Source: an uncultured Flavobacteriaceae bacterium (GTDB lineage Bacteria; Bacteroidota; Bacteroidia; Flavobacteriales; Flavobacteriaceae). From it: 64,000 bases of DNA. Numbering within the stretch: position 1 is the first letter of the stretch; each line of letters opens with the position of its first letter. Both the position numbers and the translations under genes were made by a program. The stretch spans positions 248,001 through 312,000 of the forward strand of contig CANMWN010000002.1 in assembly GCA_947501625.1 (NCBI GenBank). Direction: 5' to 3'. The notes beneath the pieces were generated by a model. It made no database searches and was not told where the DNA came from. It was given only the letters and a program-made list of their open reading frames with translations. This document shows, in pieces, positions 8,039-16,705 of the stretch.

Positions 8039-10063
8039 ATGCAATTAAATAATTTATTATATATCATTGGAGCAGCAATTATAGCACTTTTAATTGCTGT
8101 TTTTCATTATTTTTATAAAACTAAAAGTAAACAAAGAGTCAATATAATATTGGCTTTTTTACGTTTTTTAAGTTTGTTTTCTTTGTTTTTATTGTTGCTC
8201 AATTTGAAATTTGAAAGCACAATAATAACTGAGTTAAAACCAAACCTCGTTGTTGCAGTTGATGATTCTAAATCAATAAAATATGCAAATAAAAATGAAG
8301 TTACAGCAAAAATTATTGACGATATACAATCTAGTGATGATTTAAATAATAAGTTTGATATTGATTTTTATTCTTTTGGTAAAAATTTAAATTCTTTAGA
8401 CACACTCAATTTTTCTACTGCCTATTCTGATATTTCAAAACCATTAACTGAAGTAAAAGAGTTGTATAAAGATGTAATTTCTCCTATAATTTTAATTACT
8501 GATGGCATACAAACTTATGGAAAGGATTATGAATATGTAGATTTTGATAAACCAATTTTCCCAATAGTTGTAGGAGATACAACTTCTTATTCAGACTTGA
8601 AAATTTCAAAACAGAATGTTAATCGATATACTTATTTAAATAATAAATTTCCAGTAGAAACATTTATAAACTATGCTGGAAATGATAATGTTAGCGCTAA
8701 TTTTGATGTTTTTAAAGGTCAATCTAAAGTGTATTCCAAAAGATTGATATTTTCAAAAGAGAAAAATTCTCAACGATTAGAATTCTTTTTAACTGCTTCG
8801 CCCATAGGAAAACACCATTATACTTCTAGGATTAGTTATTTGGAAAATGAAAAGAACACCCAAAATAATAGTAAAGATTTTTTAGTGGAAGTTATTGACG
8901 AGCAGTCAAAAATTTTACTACTCACATCATTTTTGCATCCAGATGTAGGGATGTTAAAAAAATCGATAGAAACAAATATTCAAAGAAAAGTTGATATTAA
9001 ATTAGTTGGAGATAATTATGATTTTGAGGATTATCAGTTAGCAATATTGTATCAACCAACATCCAATTTTTCAACTATTTATGATAAGTTAAATACTTTA
9101 AATTCTAACTATTTAGTTATTACAGGTACTAAAACGGATTGGAAATTTTTAAATACAACTCAGGATTATTTTTCTAAAAATTGGATAAACTCAAATGAAG
9201 TTTCAAAACCAATTTTAAATGATAAATTTTCATCTTTTGTTTTAACAAAAATGGATTTTAATAATTTTCCACCATTAATTGATAAGTTTGGTGATATAGC
9301 GTTAAAATCTAAATCTGACGTACTACTTTTTAAAAATCTTGAAGGAATAGCCACTTCAAAACCATTAATGACTTCATTTGAAGAGGATGAAAAAAGAGTA
9401 GTAGCAATATTTGGTGAAAATATTTGGAGGTGGAGACTTAACTCTTTTACTGACACTTCGTCTTTTCAAAATTTTGATGATTTTATTTCAAGAATCATCC
9501 AATATTTATCGGCAAATAAAAAAACTAATAGGTTGGAAGTTGATTATTCAGCAATAAATTATGCTGAATCTACAATAGATTTTAATGTAAAATACTTAGA
9601 TAAAAACTATCGTTTTGATCCAACTCAAAAAATTTGGATTAATGTTATCAATAAACTTGATAAATCAACTAATAAGTTTCCTTTGATTGCTTCTTCTAAT
9701 AGTTATTCAACTTCTTTAAGCGGATTAACTCCTGGATCTTATGATTTTACTATAACTGTAGACAACGATGTAATCAAGAGTTTAGGAAGTTTTGAAGTTT
9801 TATCTTTTGATATCGAAAAACAAAATTTGACTGCTAACTATAAGAAATTGAAGATGTTGAGTGATAAAACCAATGGAAGATTATTTTACAGTTCCAATCA
9901 TAATATCCTATTTGATGAATTAATTAATGATAATCGATTTAAAACAATTCAAATATCTGAAAAGAAATATGAATCATTGATTGATTGGAAGTGGTTATTA
10001 GGGCTAATTGTATTATCTTTGAGTTTGGAATGGTTTATAAGAAAATATAACGGATTAATTTAA
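8039..10063 (+). CDS. vWA-like membrane protein
   Basis: 674 aa. Two N-terminal transmembrane helices (about 6-26 and 35-55) are followed by a domain starting VVAVDDSKSI. This gives a MIDAS-type DxSxS (Asp75, Ser77, Ser79), and ILITDG (about residue 155) fits the later vWA strand. A large beta-rich region follows, and a C-terminal helix (about 648-666) re-enters the membrane. The architecture recalls membrane vWA proteins of the BatA/BatB kind, but no MoxR ATPase or Bat partner is nearby. It lies three bases after fabG and 12 bases before prohibitin. The exact role is unknown. Confidence 0.6.
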   Translation: MQLNNLLYIIGAAIIALLIAVFHYFYKTKSKQRVNIILAFLRFLSLFSLFLLLLNLKFESTIITELKPNLVVAVDDSKSIKYANKNEVTAKIIDDIQSSDDLNNKFDIDFYSFGKNLNSLDTLNFSTAYSDISKPLTEVKELYKDVISPIILITDGIQTYGKDYEYVDFDKPIFPIVVGDTTSYSDLKISKQNVNRYTYLNNKFPVETFINYAGNDNVSANFDVFKGQSKVYSKRLIFSKEKNSQRLEFFLTASPIGKHHYTSRISYLENEKNTQNNSKDFLVEVIDEQSKILLLTSFLHPDVGMLKKSIETNIQRKVDIKLVGDNYDFEDYQLAILYQPTSNFSTIYDKLNTLNSNYLVITGTKTDWKFLNTTQDYFSKNWINSNEVSKPILNDKFSSFVLTKMDFNNFPPLIDKFGDIALKSKSDVLLFKNLEGIATSKPLMTSFEEDEKRVVAIFGENIWRWRLNSFTDTSSFQNFDDFISRIIQYLSANKKTNRLEVDYSAINYAESTIDFNVKYLDKNYRFDPTQKIWINVINKLDKSTNKFPLIASSNSYSTSLSGLTPGSYDFTITVDNDVIKSLGSFEVLSFDIEKQNLTANYKKLKMLSDKTNGRLFYSSNHNILFDELINDNRFKTIQISEKKYESLIDWKWLLGLIVLSLSLEWFIRKYNGLI

Positions 10064-10075
10064 AAAACTTACACT

Positions 10076-10903
10076 ATGGCAAATCAACAATTACAGTTAC
10101 CTAAAGGTTTATTTGGGATAATAATGATCGCAATAATTGCATTGGTATTTCTATCAAAATCGGCAGTTACAATTGGCTCAGGAGAAGCAGGAGTCTTATA
10201 TAAAACATTTGGAGGTGGAGTAGTTACTGATGAACCACCATTAGGTGAAGGTTTTCATATTGTTGCTCCATGGAATAAAGTATATGTTTATGAAGTTCGC
10301 CAGCAGGAATTGTTTGAAAAGATGAAAGTGTTGTCTTCTAATGGTTTAGAGATTCAGATTGATGCTTCGGCTTGGTATCAACCAGTTCAAAATCAATTAG
10401 GTAATTTACATCAAACTCTAGGGGAAAGTTATTTGCAACGTGTTATTCAACCTGCAATTCGAAGTGCAGCAAGAAGTGTTATTGGTCGTTACACGCCAGA
10501 TGATTTATATTCTACCAAGAGGGATGCAATTCAAATTGAAATTTATGAAGAAACTAAAAAAATACTTGATAAACAGTACGTTCAATTAAACGAGGTTTTA
10601 GTAAGAGATGTTACTTTACCACCAACTATTAAAGATGCTATTGAGCGTAAATTAAAGCAAGAGCAAGAATCATTAGAATATGAGTTTAGACTAGTTACTG
10701 CTGAAAAAGAAGCAGATAAACAGCGTATTGAAGCGCAAGGTAAAGCAGATGCAAATAAGATTTTAAGTGCTTCACTGACAGATAAAATATTGCAAGATAA
10801 AGGTATAGAAGCTACTTTGAAATTGGCTGAATCACCTAATTCTAAAGTAATTGTTGTAGGTGGAGGAGAAGACGGGCTGCCTTTGATTTTGGGTAATAAT
10901 TAA
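10076..10903 (+). CDS. Prohibitin / SPFH-domain membrane protein
   Basis: 275 aa. One N-terminal membrane helix (about 12-31) is followed by an SPFH domain (about 35-210) containing the characteristic LGESYLQRVIQPAIRSAARS and VLVRDVTLPP segments. The C-terminal helix is rich in Glu, Lys and Gln and suits coiled-coil ring assembly. Bacterial prohibitins form large membrane-associated oligomers thought to organise membrane domains and interact with proteases. Last gene of the fabG-vWA-prohibitin run; a strong hairpin terminator follows 18 bp after the stop. Confidence 0.92.
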   Translation: MANQQLQLPKGLFGIIMIAIIALVFLSKSAVTIGSGEAGVLYKTFGGGVVTDEPPLGEGFHIVAPWNKVYVYEVRQQELFEKMKVLSSNGLEIQIDASAWYQPVQNQLGNLHQTLGESYLQRVIQPAIRSAARSVIGRYTPDDLYSTKRDAIQIEIYEETKKILDKQYVQLNEVLVRDVTLPPTIKDAIERKLKQEQESLEYEFRLVTAEKEADKQRIEAQGKADANKILSASLTDKILQDKGIEATLKLAESPNSKVIVVGGGEDGLPLILGNN

Positions 10904-10920
10904 AATACTTATTTATAAAT

Positions 10921-10951
10921 AAAAAAACTCCGCTTGATGCGGAGTTTTTTT
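10921..10951. terminator. Bidirectional intrinsic terminator
   Basis: ACTCCGC-TTGAT-GCGGAGT (10927-10945) is flanked by A6 on the left and T6 on the right, so it can end both prohibitin (+) and the convergent carboxypeptidase-regulatory-domain gene (-). Confidence 0.9.
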
Positions 10952-11753
10952 ATTCTTTTCGTTTTGTACTTCCTTTTTTCAAGGCCTTGTGATTTTCGTA
11001 GCATTCCAAAACTGCTTCAATCACTTGAATATCACTGGCTTTTCTTATAAAGTAATTTGAGTAATTACATTCTCCAAGTAATTCATCTAACTCTTTTCTA
11101 CTTAGTTCTAGATATTCGAGCATTATTTCTCTATTCACTTTGGCGTCCAGCATATCTCGAATTTCATTATCCTTTTTAAGTTGTTTTAACCTCTTTAACT
11201 GCTTTGGTTTTTTTCCAAACAAATTATATACAAAATCAATAGGATGGAATAGCGCATCAACAGGTGAATTATAGGTTTTTTGGGAAGGTCTTCCAACTTC
11301 ATAAGTTTGTGGTAGTCCATTGATATGAATTCTTGTAAATTTATCTTTAGGAATATTTTTTGCATCAATTTCCAATACTCCAATTAAATCGGTAGATTTT
11401 ACAATTACTTCAGCAATATTTTCTGCTTTTTCAAACAATGCAACTTCTAGTTCATTACCTTTCAATAAATCATTGGTAATTTTAATTTTTATGGATTGAA
11501 AACCTATATGTGATAAGAAAATTGTGTCATTAACTTTAGTTGCTATAGAAAACGTACCATCATTATTACTGATAGTTCCTCTAACCGTATTCATATTGTA
11601 GATATGAGCACCTGGAAGAGGTTTTTTGTCAAATCCATTTACAATTTGACCTTTTAAATCAACAGTTTCAACTTCTTGAACTTTTAAACTGTCTTGTGAA
11701 TACCCAATACTTATTGAGAAAATAAATAATGTGAGAAATAAATTTTTAAGCAT
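10950..11753 (-). CDS. Secreted protein with carboxypeptidase-D regulatory-like domain
   Basis: 267 aa from the ATG at 11753; the in-frame codon at 11759 is TTG and is unlikely to be the start. A signal peptide (about 1-20, ending SIGYS) precedes a CarboxypepD_reg-like beta-sandwich (about 30-112) with KGQIVNGFDKKPLPGAHIYN and the terminal FLSHIGFQSIKIKI, as found at the N-terminus of many SusC/TonB-linked Bacteroidota proteins. The rest is charged and helical and not recognised. It lies upstream of nothing on its strand and is monocistronic. Probable periplasmic or outer-membrane-associated protein of unknown function. Confidence 0.75.
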   Translation of the reverse strand: MLKNLFLTLFIFSISIGYSQDSLKVQEVETVDLKGQIVNGFDKKPLPGAHIYNMNTVRGTISNNDGTFSIATKVNDTIFLSHIGFQSIKIKITNDLLKGNELEVALFEKAENIAEVIVKSTDLIGVLEIDAKNIPKDKFTRIHINGLPQTYEVGRPSQKTYNSPVDALFHPIDFVYNLFGKKPKQLKRLKQLKKDNEIRDMLDAKVNREIMLEYLELSRKELDELLGECNYSNYFIRKASDIQVIEAVLECYENHKALKKGSTKRKE

Positions 11754-11854
11754 ATGCAATAATAGGAATATTTAGTTAAGCAGACGTTAAAGTAATGTGA
11801 AACATACAAAATAAACGAAAAAAACCTGCTAAAATTATTAACAGATTTTTTTAG

Positions 11855-11938
11855 TGCGCGTAACTGGAGTCGAACCAGCACGTCCTTACGAACACAAACC
11901 CCTCAAGCTTGCGCGTCTACCAATTCCGCCATACGCGC
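11855..11938 (-). tRNA. tRNA-Leu (anticodon GAG)
   Basis: 84 nt. Acceptor GCGCGTA pairs with TACGCGC, with discriminator A at 11855. The anticodon stem CAAGC/GTTTG holds loop TTGAGGG, giving anticodon GAG. A long variable arm and the GGTTCGACTCC T-arm fit a class II leucine tRNA. CCA is not encoded. It follows tRNA-Lys on the same strand after a 49-bp gap and probably shares its promoter. Confidence 0.97.
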
Positions 11939-11987
11939 TAGAAACTATTATAAACTAAAAAAGTCAAGTAAAAACTCAACTTTTTAG

Positions 11988-12060
11988 TGACTTGGCTGGG
12001 GCTCGAACCCAGGACCACCTCCTTAAAAGGGAGGTGCTCTACCAACTGAGCTACCAAGTC
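11988..12060 (-). tRNA. tRNA-Lys (anticodon UUU)
   Basis: 73 nt. Acceptor GACTTGG pairs with CCAAGTC; the D-arm TAGCTCAGTTGGTAGAGCA is standard. Anticodon stem CCTCC/GGAGG carries loop CTTTTAA (anticodon TTT). T-arm CTGGGTTCGAGCCCCAG. CCA is not encoded. First of the two-tRNA unit, 19 bp after a consensus promoter. Confidence 0.98.
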
Positions 12061-12078
12061 TTTGCTCATTAGCGAGTG

Positions 12079-12109
12079 CAAATATACTATCAAATATTAA
12101 GAACGCAAA
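12079..12109 (-). promoter_or_regulatory. Consensus promoter of the tRNA-Lys/tRNA-Leu unit
   Basis: On the minus strand TTTG (12109-12106), a 19-base spacer and TATATTTG (12086-12079) match the Bacteroidota TTTG-N19-TAnnTTTG consensus exactly, giving a start point roughly 6-8 bases beyond, just upstream of the tRNA-Lys 5' end at 12060. Confidence 0.8.
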
Positions 12110-12159
12110 TCATTATTATAATTTTTTTATTAGATATTTGTAATAATTAAAAATAGAAT

Positions 12160-12672
12160 ATGAAAGTTGTTTTATTGGGTTATATGGGTTCTGGAAAATC
12201 TTCGGTTGGGAAGATACTTGCGCAATCATTGAAGATTAAATTTTATGACCTAGATGATTATATTGAATCAAAAGAAAAATTAACTATTTCTCAACTTTTT
12301 TCGACCAAAGGTGAAATATATTTTAGGTTAAAAGAAAGTGAATATTTGAAAGAATTATTGGATGCTGATGAGAGTTTCGTTTTGGCTTTAGGTGGAGGAA
12401 CTCCTTGCTATTCTAATAACATGGATCAAATAATTGAAAATTCAATTTCAGTTTATTTAAAAGCATCTTTAAATACACTAACCAATCGTTTGATAAAGGA
12501 AAAAGATAAAAGACCTTTAATTTCTGAATTAGGAAAGGATAAGTTTAATGAGTTTATAGCCAAACATTTATTTGAACGATTATTGTTTTATGAAAAAGCA
12601 ACGTATTCATTATCAACAGATGAAAAATTAATTCAAAATTTGGTTGATGAAATTAAAACTTTGTTAGTCTAA
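12160..12672 (+). CDS. aroK: Shikimate kinase
   Basis: 170 aa. The P-loop GYMGSGKSS (residues 7-15), the DLDDYIE Mg/shikimate motif, the R of FRLKE and the LGGGTPC glycine-rich loop are all present; length matches the family. It phosphorylates shikimate at the 3-hydroxyl with ATP in the chorismate pathway. The lid Arg in KDKRPL is also present. The gene's last nine bases overlap the 3' end of the convergent phosphoribosyltransferase gene. No other aro gene is in the window. Confidence 0.95.
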   Translation: MKVVLLGYMGSGKSSVGKILAQSLKIKFYDLDDYIESKEKLTISQLFSTKGEIYFRLKESEYLKELLDADESFVLALGGGTPCYSNNMDQIIENSISVYLKASLNTLTNRLIKEKDKRPLISELGKDKFNEFIAKHLFERLLFYEKATYSLSTDEKLIQNLVDEIKTLLV

Positions 12673-13161
12673 ATAGGCAATAGAATTATTTCCTTTAAAT
12701 TCGACAGTAATATTGTCGTGTAATGTAGTTGATAAGGAAACACCTTTAAAATCTGCTTTAATAGGATATTTTTTATGATTTCTATTGACAAGTACTGCAG
12801 TTTTAAATTGTTTTAACGGTACTTCAAGAAAATGTTTAACCGCATACATTAATGTTGTACCAGAATTTAAAACATCATCAACTAAAATCAATGAGGAGTT
12901 TGCATATTCATCTTTATTTAATGACGTCTCAATTGTTTTTAAAGGATTTTTTTTATCAATTTTAACTTCACATAATTTTGTGTCTATTTCGGAAATTGAA
13001 TTAATGATTTTTTCTATTTTTTTGGCAAATAAAAATCCATTTTTAGCAATACCTGCTATTACAATTTCTGATTCACCTGTATTTGTTTCAAGAATTTGAT
13101 AGGCAATACGACGAATTTTATGATTTATTTCTTTATTGGTAAGTATAATATTATTTTCCAT
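12664..13161 (-). CDS. Phosphoribosyltransferase family protein (PyrR-like)
   Basis: 165 aa. The PRPP-binding motif LILVDDVLNSGTTL (about residues 90-103) and an N-terminal GIAKNGFLFAKK loop mark a type I phosphoribosyltransferase, closest in layout to PyrR and its paralogues. Whether it is a uracil phosphoribosyltransferase/attenuator or acts on another base cannot be told; no pyr operon is adjacent. It lies two bases after the Hsp15 gene on the same strand, suggesting an operon, and overlaps aroK tail to tail by nine bases. Confidence 0.8.
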   Translation of the reverse strand: MENNIILTNKEINHKIRRIAYQILETNTGESEIVIAGIAKNGFLFAKKIEKIINSISEIDTKLCEVKIDKKNPLKTIETSLNKDEYANSSLILVDDVLNSGTTLMYAVKHFLEVPLKQFKTAVLVNRNHKKYPIKADFKGVSLSTTLHDNITVEFKGNNSIAYLD

Positions 13162-13163
13162 CT

Positions 13164-13532
13164 TTAATTTTCTTCAGTATAATTATCAATATCTCTTCTG
13201 TCTTTTTTGGTTGGTCTTCCAGCACCTTTTTTGCGATAATAATCTTTCGAATATTTTAATAAGTCAAACTTCTCAAATTCTTCTTTAGGTGTTTCGTCTT
13301 TTCTATATAAATCTACAAGTTTTGCACCAATACGGCTTTCTGGAGTATCAATAACAACAAATTTATAATTAATTTGGTTTTTACGAACTATAATTTGCTC
13401 TCCTTTATACACTTCCTTTGAAGGTTTTGCAATATTATTATTTATTCGAACTTGTCCTTTTTTACAGGCTTCGCTAGCCATATTACGAGTCTTAAAAACT
13501 CTGATTGCCCATAAATATTTATCTATCCTCAT
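13164..13532 (-). CDS. hslR: S4-domain RNA-binding protein, Hsp15-like
   Basis: 122 aa. The N-terminal S4 domain (MRIDKYLWAIRVFKTRNMA, about 1-60) followed by a basic C-terminal tail (YYRKKGAGRPTKKDRRD) is the Hsp15/HslR architecture. Hsp15 binds free 50S subunits that carry a stalled nascent chain and helps ribosome recycling. First gene of a two-gene unit with the phosphoribosyltransferase, with a two-base gap. The gene symbol is by family resemblance. Confidence 0.82.
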   Translation of the reverse strand: MRIDKYLWAIRVFKTRNMASEACKKGQVRINNNIAKPSKEVYKGEQIIVRKNQINYKFVVIDTPESRIGAKLVDLYRKDETPKEEFEKFDLLKYSKDYYRKKGAGRPTKKDRRDIDNYTEEN

Positions 13533-13611
13533 ACAAAAAGTTAAATTTTACCGTTAGGCTTTTAACAAAGGTATGAAAATTGTATCTTGCGCACTTAAAT
13601 AAATAGCAATA

Positions 13612-14448
13612 ATGAGAACAAAAATTTTAGGTTTATTAATATTATTAACGGTTCTAATTTACTCTTGTGATGAAGAAAATAATCAGTTTATTTTTGATCA
13701 TGAAGCACAAGCATTAATTGATGATGAAGACTTGGTTGAATACCTATCTACACACTACTATGATTCAACTGAAGATGCAATTAAAGAGATTGATGCCGGT
13801 CAAACCTCTTTTCTTAGTCAAGCACAGGTTATGAATGTAGTTGAGAATGACATAGATTATAAAATATATTATATAGTAACTGATGAAGGTGTAGGTTATC
13901 AACCGAGTTCAGTAGATGATGTCCTAATTACCTATAGAGGCGAAACAATGGATGGCGTAATTTTCGATGAGCGTCAATCTTTGGCAGTTGGAAATCCTTG
14001 GATTAATTTAACTGGAGTTGTAAAAGGTTGGTCTTATGGAGTTCCAAATTTTAAAGCCGGAACTAATGCATCCATGCCAAATGAGCCATTGATGTTTGAA
14101 AATTATGGAGGAGGATTTTTATTTTTTCCTTCAGGATTAGGCTATAGAAATGCTCCACAATCAACTATACCTGCAAATTCACCATTAATCTTTAAAATTG
14201 ATTTGCAATTTGCTCAAGCAGCTGATCATGATAATGATAATGTAGTTTCAAATGATGAAGATGTTGATGGTGATGGTGATGTAACTAATGATGATACAGA
14301 TGGAGATGGTACTCCTGACTTTTCTGATAGTGATGATGATGGAGATGGAATCTTAACTAAAGATGAAGATACCAATGAAGATGGTAATCCTATGAATGAT
14401 GATGATGATAATGATGGTACTCCAAACTATTTAGATTCCGATAGTTAA
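13612..14448 (+). CDS. FKBP-type peptidyl-prolyl isomerase lipoprotein with acidic Ca-binding tail
   Basis: 278 aa. A lipoprotein signal ends at YSC (Cys19). After a linker, residues about 95-200 form an FKBP-like domain (DDVLITYRGETMDG, VVKGWSYGVPNFKAG, FFPSGLGY) of the kind common in Bacteroidota. The last 75 residues are a near-continuous run of Asp/Asn-rich thrombospondin type-3-like repeats (DxDxDG units), which bind calcium in related proteins. The DNA there is correspondingly rich in gatgatg. Probably a surface- or periplasm-anchored folding factor. A terminator follows 14 bases after the stop. Confidence 0.82.
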   Translation: MRTKILGLLILLTVLIYSCDEENNQFIFDHEAQALIDDEDLVEYLSTHYYDSTEDAIKEIDAGQTSFLSQAQVMNVVENDIDYKIYYIVTDEGVGYQPSSVDDVLITYRGETMDGVIFDERQSLAVGNPWINLTGVVKGWSYGVPNFKAGTNASMPNEPLMFENYGGGFLFFPSGLGYRNAPQSTIPANSPLIFKIDLQFAQAADHDNDNVVSNDEDVDGDGDVTNDDTDGDGTPDFSDSDDDGDGILTKDEDTNEDGNPMNDDDDNDGTPNYLDSDS

Positions 14449-14461
14449 AAAATGATTTAAT

Positions 14462-14497
14462 AAAAAAAAATCCTGTAATAAATTACAGGATTTTTTT
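14462..14497. terminator. Bidirectional intrinsic terminator
   Basis: AATCCTGTAAT and ATTACAGGATT (14469-14479/14482-14492) form an 11-bp perfect stem with A-run before and T-run after, between the convergent FKBP and outer-membrane beta-barrel genes. Confidence 0.9.
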
Positions 14498-14515
14498 ATG
14501 ATATAAATGTATATG

Positions 14516-15076
14516 CTAAAATTTTAAAGCTACACCTAATATTAATTGTGTAGGTCTTGTATCAATTCTGTCAGGGTTTAATCCACTTATTTCTGCAAGA
14601 TTTTCAGAAAGTCCTTTTTCATATCTTAAATCAACTGTAAGTTTATCACCAAGTTCAACAGCAGCTCCAAATTGCACACCAACAGTAAATTCATTTTCGG
14701 CATCATTTAAATTAAAACCTTTTAAATCTGTATCTAAAATATATTGTAGTGATGGTCCAGCAAAAATACTTATTGGGTCAAAAACATGGTATCCAACTAA
14801 AATTGGAACATCAATTTTGTTCATAGTAAACTCACCTCTACTTTCATACTCACTTTTTGTTGAAGTATAAACAATTTCAGGTCTTAGGTAAAAATTATCA
14901 CCTTTTGTTTGATAAAAAACACCTAAATGATAACCAGTTTTATTTTTGGCATCTTCTCCAATTTCTTTTAGTTTACCATTGGAATTAAAATTTAGACCTC
15001 CTTTTACACCAAATTGTGCATTACTAACCAAAGTAGCACTACAAATAAATGCAACTACTAAAAATAATTTCTTCAT
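14516..15076 (-). CDS. Outer membrane beta-barrel protein (PorT-like fold)
   Basis: 186 aa with a signal peptide (about 1-20, SNAQ cleavage). The remainder is a series of amphipathic beta strands: FGVKGGLNFNS at the start, DLRYEKGLSENL near the end and a terminal hydrophobic LILGVALKF strand. This matches the small outer-membrane beta-barrel (Omp beta-brl_2/PorT-like) proteins abundant in Bacteroidota. Function unknown; no link to gliding or secretion is visible from neighbours. Separate from the transketolase gene upstream by 48 bp. Confidence 0.8.
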   Translation of the reverse strand: MKKLFLVVAFICSATLVSNAQFGVKGGLNFNSNGKLKEIGEDAKNKTGYHLGVFYQTKGDNFYLRPEIVYTSTKSEYESRGEFTMNKIDVPILVGYHVFDPISIFAGPSLQYILDTDLKGFNLNDAENEFTVGVQFGAAVELGDKLTVDLRYEKGLSENLAEISGLNPDRIDTRPTQLILGVALKF

Positions 15077-15124
15077 AATTTATAAATTTAATATTTACAG
15101 TTATTTAACGAAAACTGTGCCAAG

Positions 15125-16078
15125 TTATTTTCTAGCGATAACTTTTTGAACTGCTTTAATAATATTTGAAGAACTAAGTCCGTACTTTTCCATTAATTGG
15201 TCTGGAGTTCCTGATTCACCGAAACTATCATTGACAGCAACAAATTCTTGAGGAGTTGGACTGTTTAAGGCTAACGTTCTAGATACACTTTCACCTAATC
15301 CACCCAAAATATTATGTTCTTCTGCAGTTACAATACAGCCAGTTTTAGCAACCGATTTTAAAATTGCATCTTCGTCTAATGGCTTAATAGTATGAATATT
15401 AATTACTTCTGCAGAAATTCCTTGTTCGTCTAATTTTTCTGATGCTTGTAATGCTTCCCAAACCAAATGCCCAGTTGCAACTATAGTAACATCTTTTCCT
15501 TCAGTAAGTTGAATGGCTTTGCCAATTACAAATTCTTGATCTTCTGGCAAAAAAACTGGAACTTTTGGTCTTCCAAATCTAAGATACACAGGACCATGGT
15601 GTTCAGCTATAGCAATTGTAGCAGCTTTAGTTTGATTGTAATCACAAGGATTGATAACTGTCATTCCAGGTAGCATTTTCATCAATCCAATATCTTCCAA
15701 AATTTGATGTGTTGCACCATCTTCACCAAGTGTAATTCCTGCATGAGAAGCACAAATTTTTACATTTTTATCTGAGTAAGCAATAGATTGCCTTATTTGA
15801 TCATATACTCGCCCTGTAGAAAAATTAGCAAATGTTCCTGTAAATGGAATTTTGCCTCCAATAGTAAGTCCGGCAGCAATTCCCATCATGTTTGCCTCTG
15901 CTATGCCAACTTGAAAAAAACGGTCAGGATTTTCATCGATAAAAGTTTGCATTTTTAAAGATCCGATTAAATCTGCACAAAGGGCAACTACATTTGGGTT
16001 AGTACGTCCTAGATGTGTTAATCCATCTCCAAAACCAGATCGTGTATCTTTTTTTTCGGTGTAAGTATATTTTTTCAT
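15125..16078 (-). CDS. Transketolase, C-terminal subunit
   Basis: 317 aa. The pyrimidine-binding half (VGIAEANMMGIAAG with the catalytic Glu61, DGATHQILEDI) is followed by the transketolase C-terminal domain (about 190-310, ATGHLVWEALQ). The thiamine-diphosphate-binding N-terminal half is absent, so this is one half of a split transketolase, as is common in Bacteroidota. The partner gene is usually adjacent, but here the upstream neighbour is maf, so the N-terminal subunit must be encoded elsewhere. It serves the pentose phosphate pathway, moving two-carbon units between sugars. Confidence 0.9.
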   Translation of the reverse strand: MKKYTYTEKKDTRSGFGDGLTHLGRTNPNVVALCADLIGSLKMQTFIDENPDRFFQVGIAEANMMGIAAGLTIGGKIPFTGTFANFSTGRVYDQIRQSIAYSDKNVKICASHAGITLGEDGATHQILEDIGLMKMLPGMTVINPCDYNQTKAATIAIAEHHGPVYLRFGRPKVPVFLPEDQEFVIGKAIQLTEGKDVTIVATGHLVWEALQASEKLDEQGISAEVINIHTIKPLDEDAILKSVAKTGCIVTAEEHNILGGLGESVSRTLALNSPTPQEFVAVNDSFGESGTPDQLMEKYGLSSSNIIKAVQKVIARK

Positions 16079-16129
16079 GTGTAAGTTATGGTGTTTTGAG
16101 CAAAAATAAAGTTTTGAAATAAATTAAAA

Positions 16130-16705
16130 TTAAAATTTTGACAATTCTATATACAACTTATGAACAGGTAATCCCATGACATTAAAATAACTTCCTTCAA
16201 TTTTATCAACACCAATTAATCCAATCCAATCTTGTATTCCATAACTTCCTGCTTTATCGAAAGGCGAATAGTGATTAATATAAAAATCTATTTCTTCACT
16301 AGTTAATTCTTTAAAATATACAGTAGTAATATCATTAGTAATAACTTTCTTATCTATAGTTCTAATGCATATTGATGTTATCACTTCATGTTTTTTCCCT
16401 GATAATTCATTTAAAATTCTTATGGCATCTTCTTTATCTTTTGGCTTTCCAATTGCAGAATTGTTGAGCCAAACAATTGTGTCGGAAGTGATTAAAATCT
16501 CATTCTCTTTTAACTCTTTAAATTGTTGTGATTTTAATTCTGCCAGAAAATCAGTTATTTCAGAACCTCTTAGATGTTTAGGGAAAACTTCATTTACTTC
16601 TTTTAATTGTATAGTAAATTTTAACCCAAGATCTTTTAAAAACTGTTGCCTTCTTGGTGAACCTGATGCCAAAATGATATTATAACTATCTAGATTATTA
16701 AACAT
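16130..16705 (-). CDS. maf: Maf family nucleotide pyrophosphatase
   Basis: 191 aa. N-terminal ASGSPRRQQFL and the central TSDTIVWLN motif with the catalytic Asp, plus FDKAGSYGIQDWIGL and the VMGLPVHKLY end, are diagnostic of Maf/HAM1-type enzymes. These hydrolyse dTTP/UTP or modified nucleotides and are linked to septum formation. It overlaps the upstream UbiA gene by eight bases (16698-16705), so the two are translationally linked, and lies 51 bp before the transketolase gene. Confidence 0.93.
   Translation of the reverse strand: MFNNLDSYNIILASGSPRRQQFLKDLGLKFTIQLKEVNEVFPKHLRGSEITDFLAELKSQQFKELKENEILITSDTIVWLNNSAIGKPKDKEDAIRILNELSGKKHEVITSICIRTIDKKVITNDITTVYFKELTSEEIDFYINHYSPFDKAGSYGIQDWIGLIGVDKIEGSYFNVMGLPVHKLYIELSKF

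Noticed and set aside
11855-12060. tRNA pair as an integration site for a mobile island
   Set aside because: No integrase, direct repeat of a tRNA end or shift in gene content is seen on either side.
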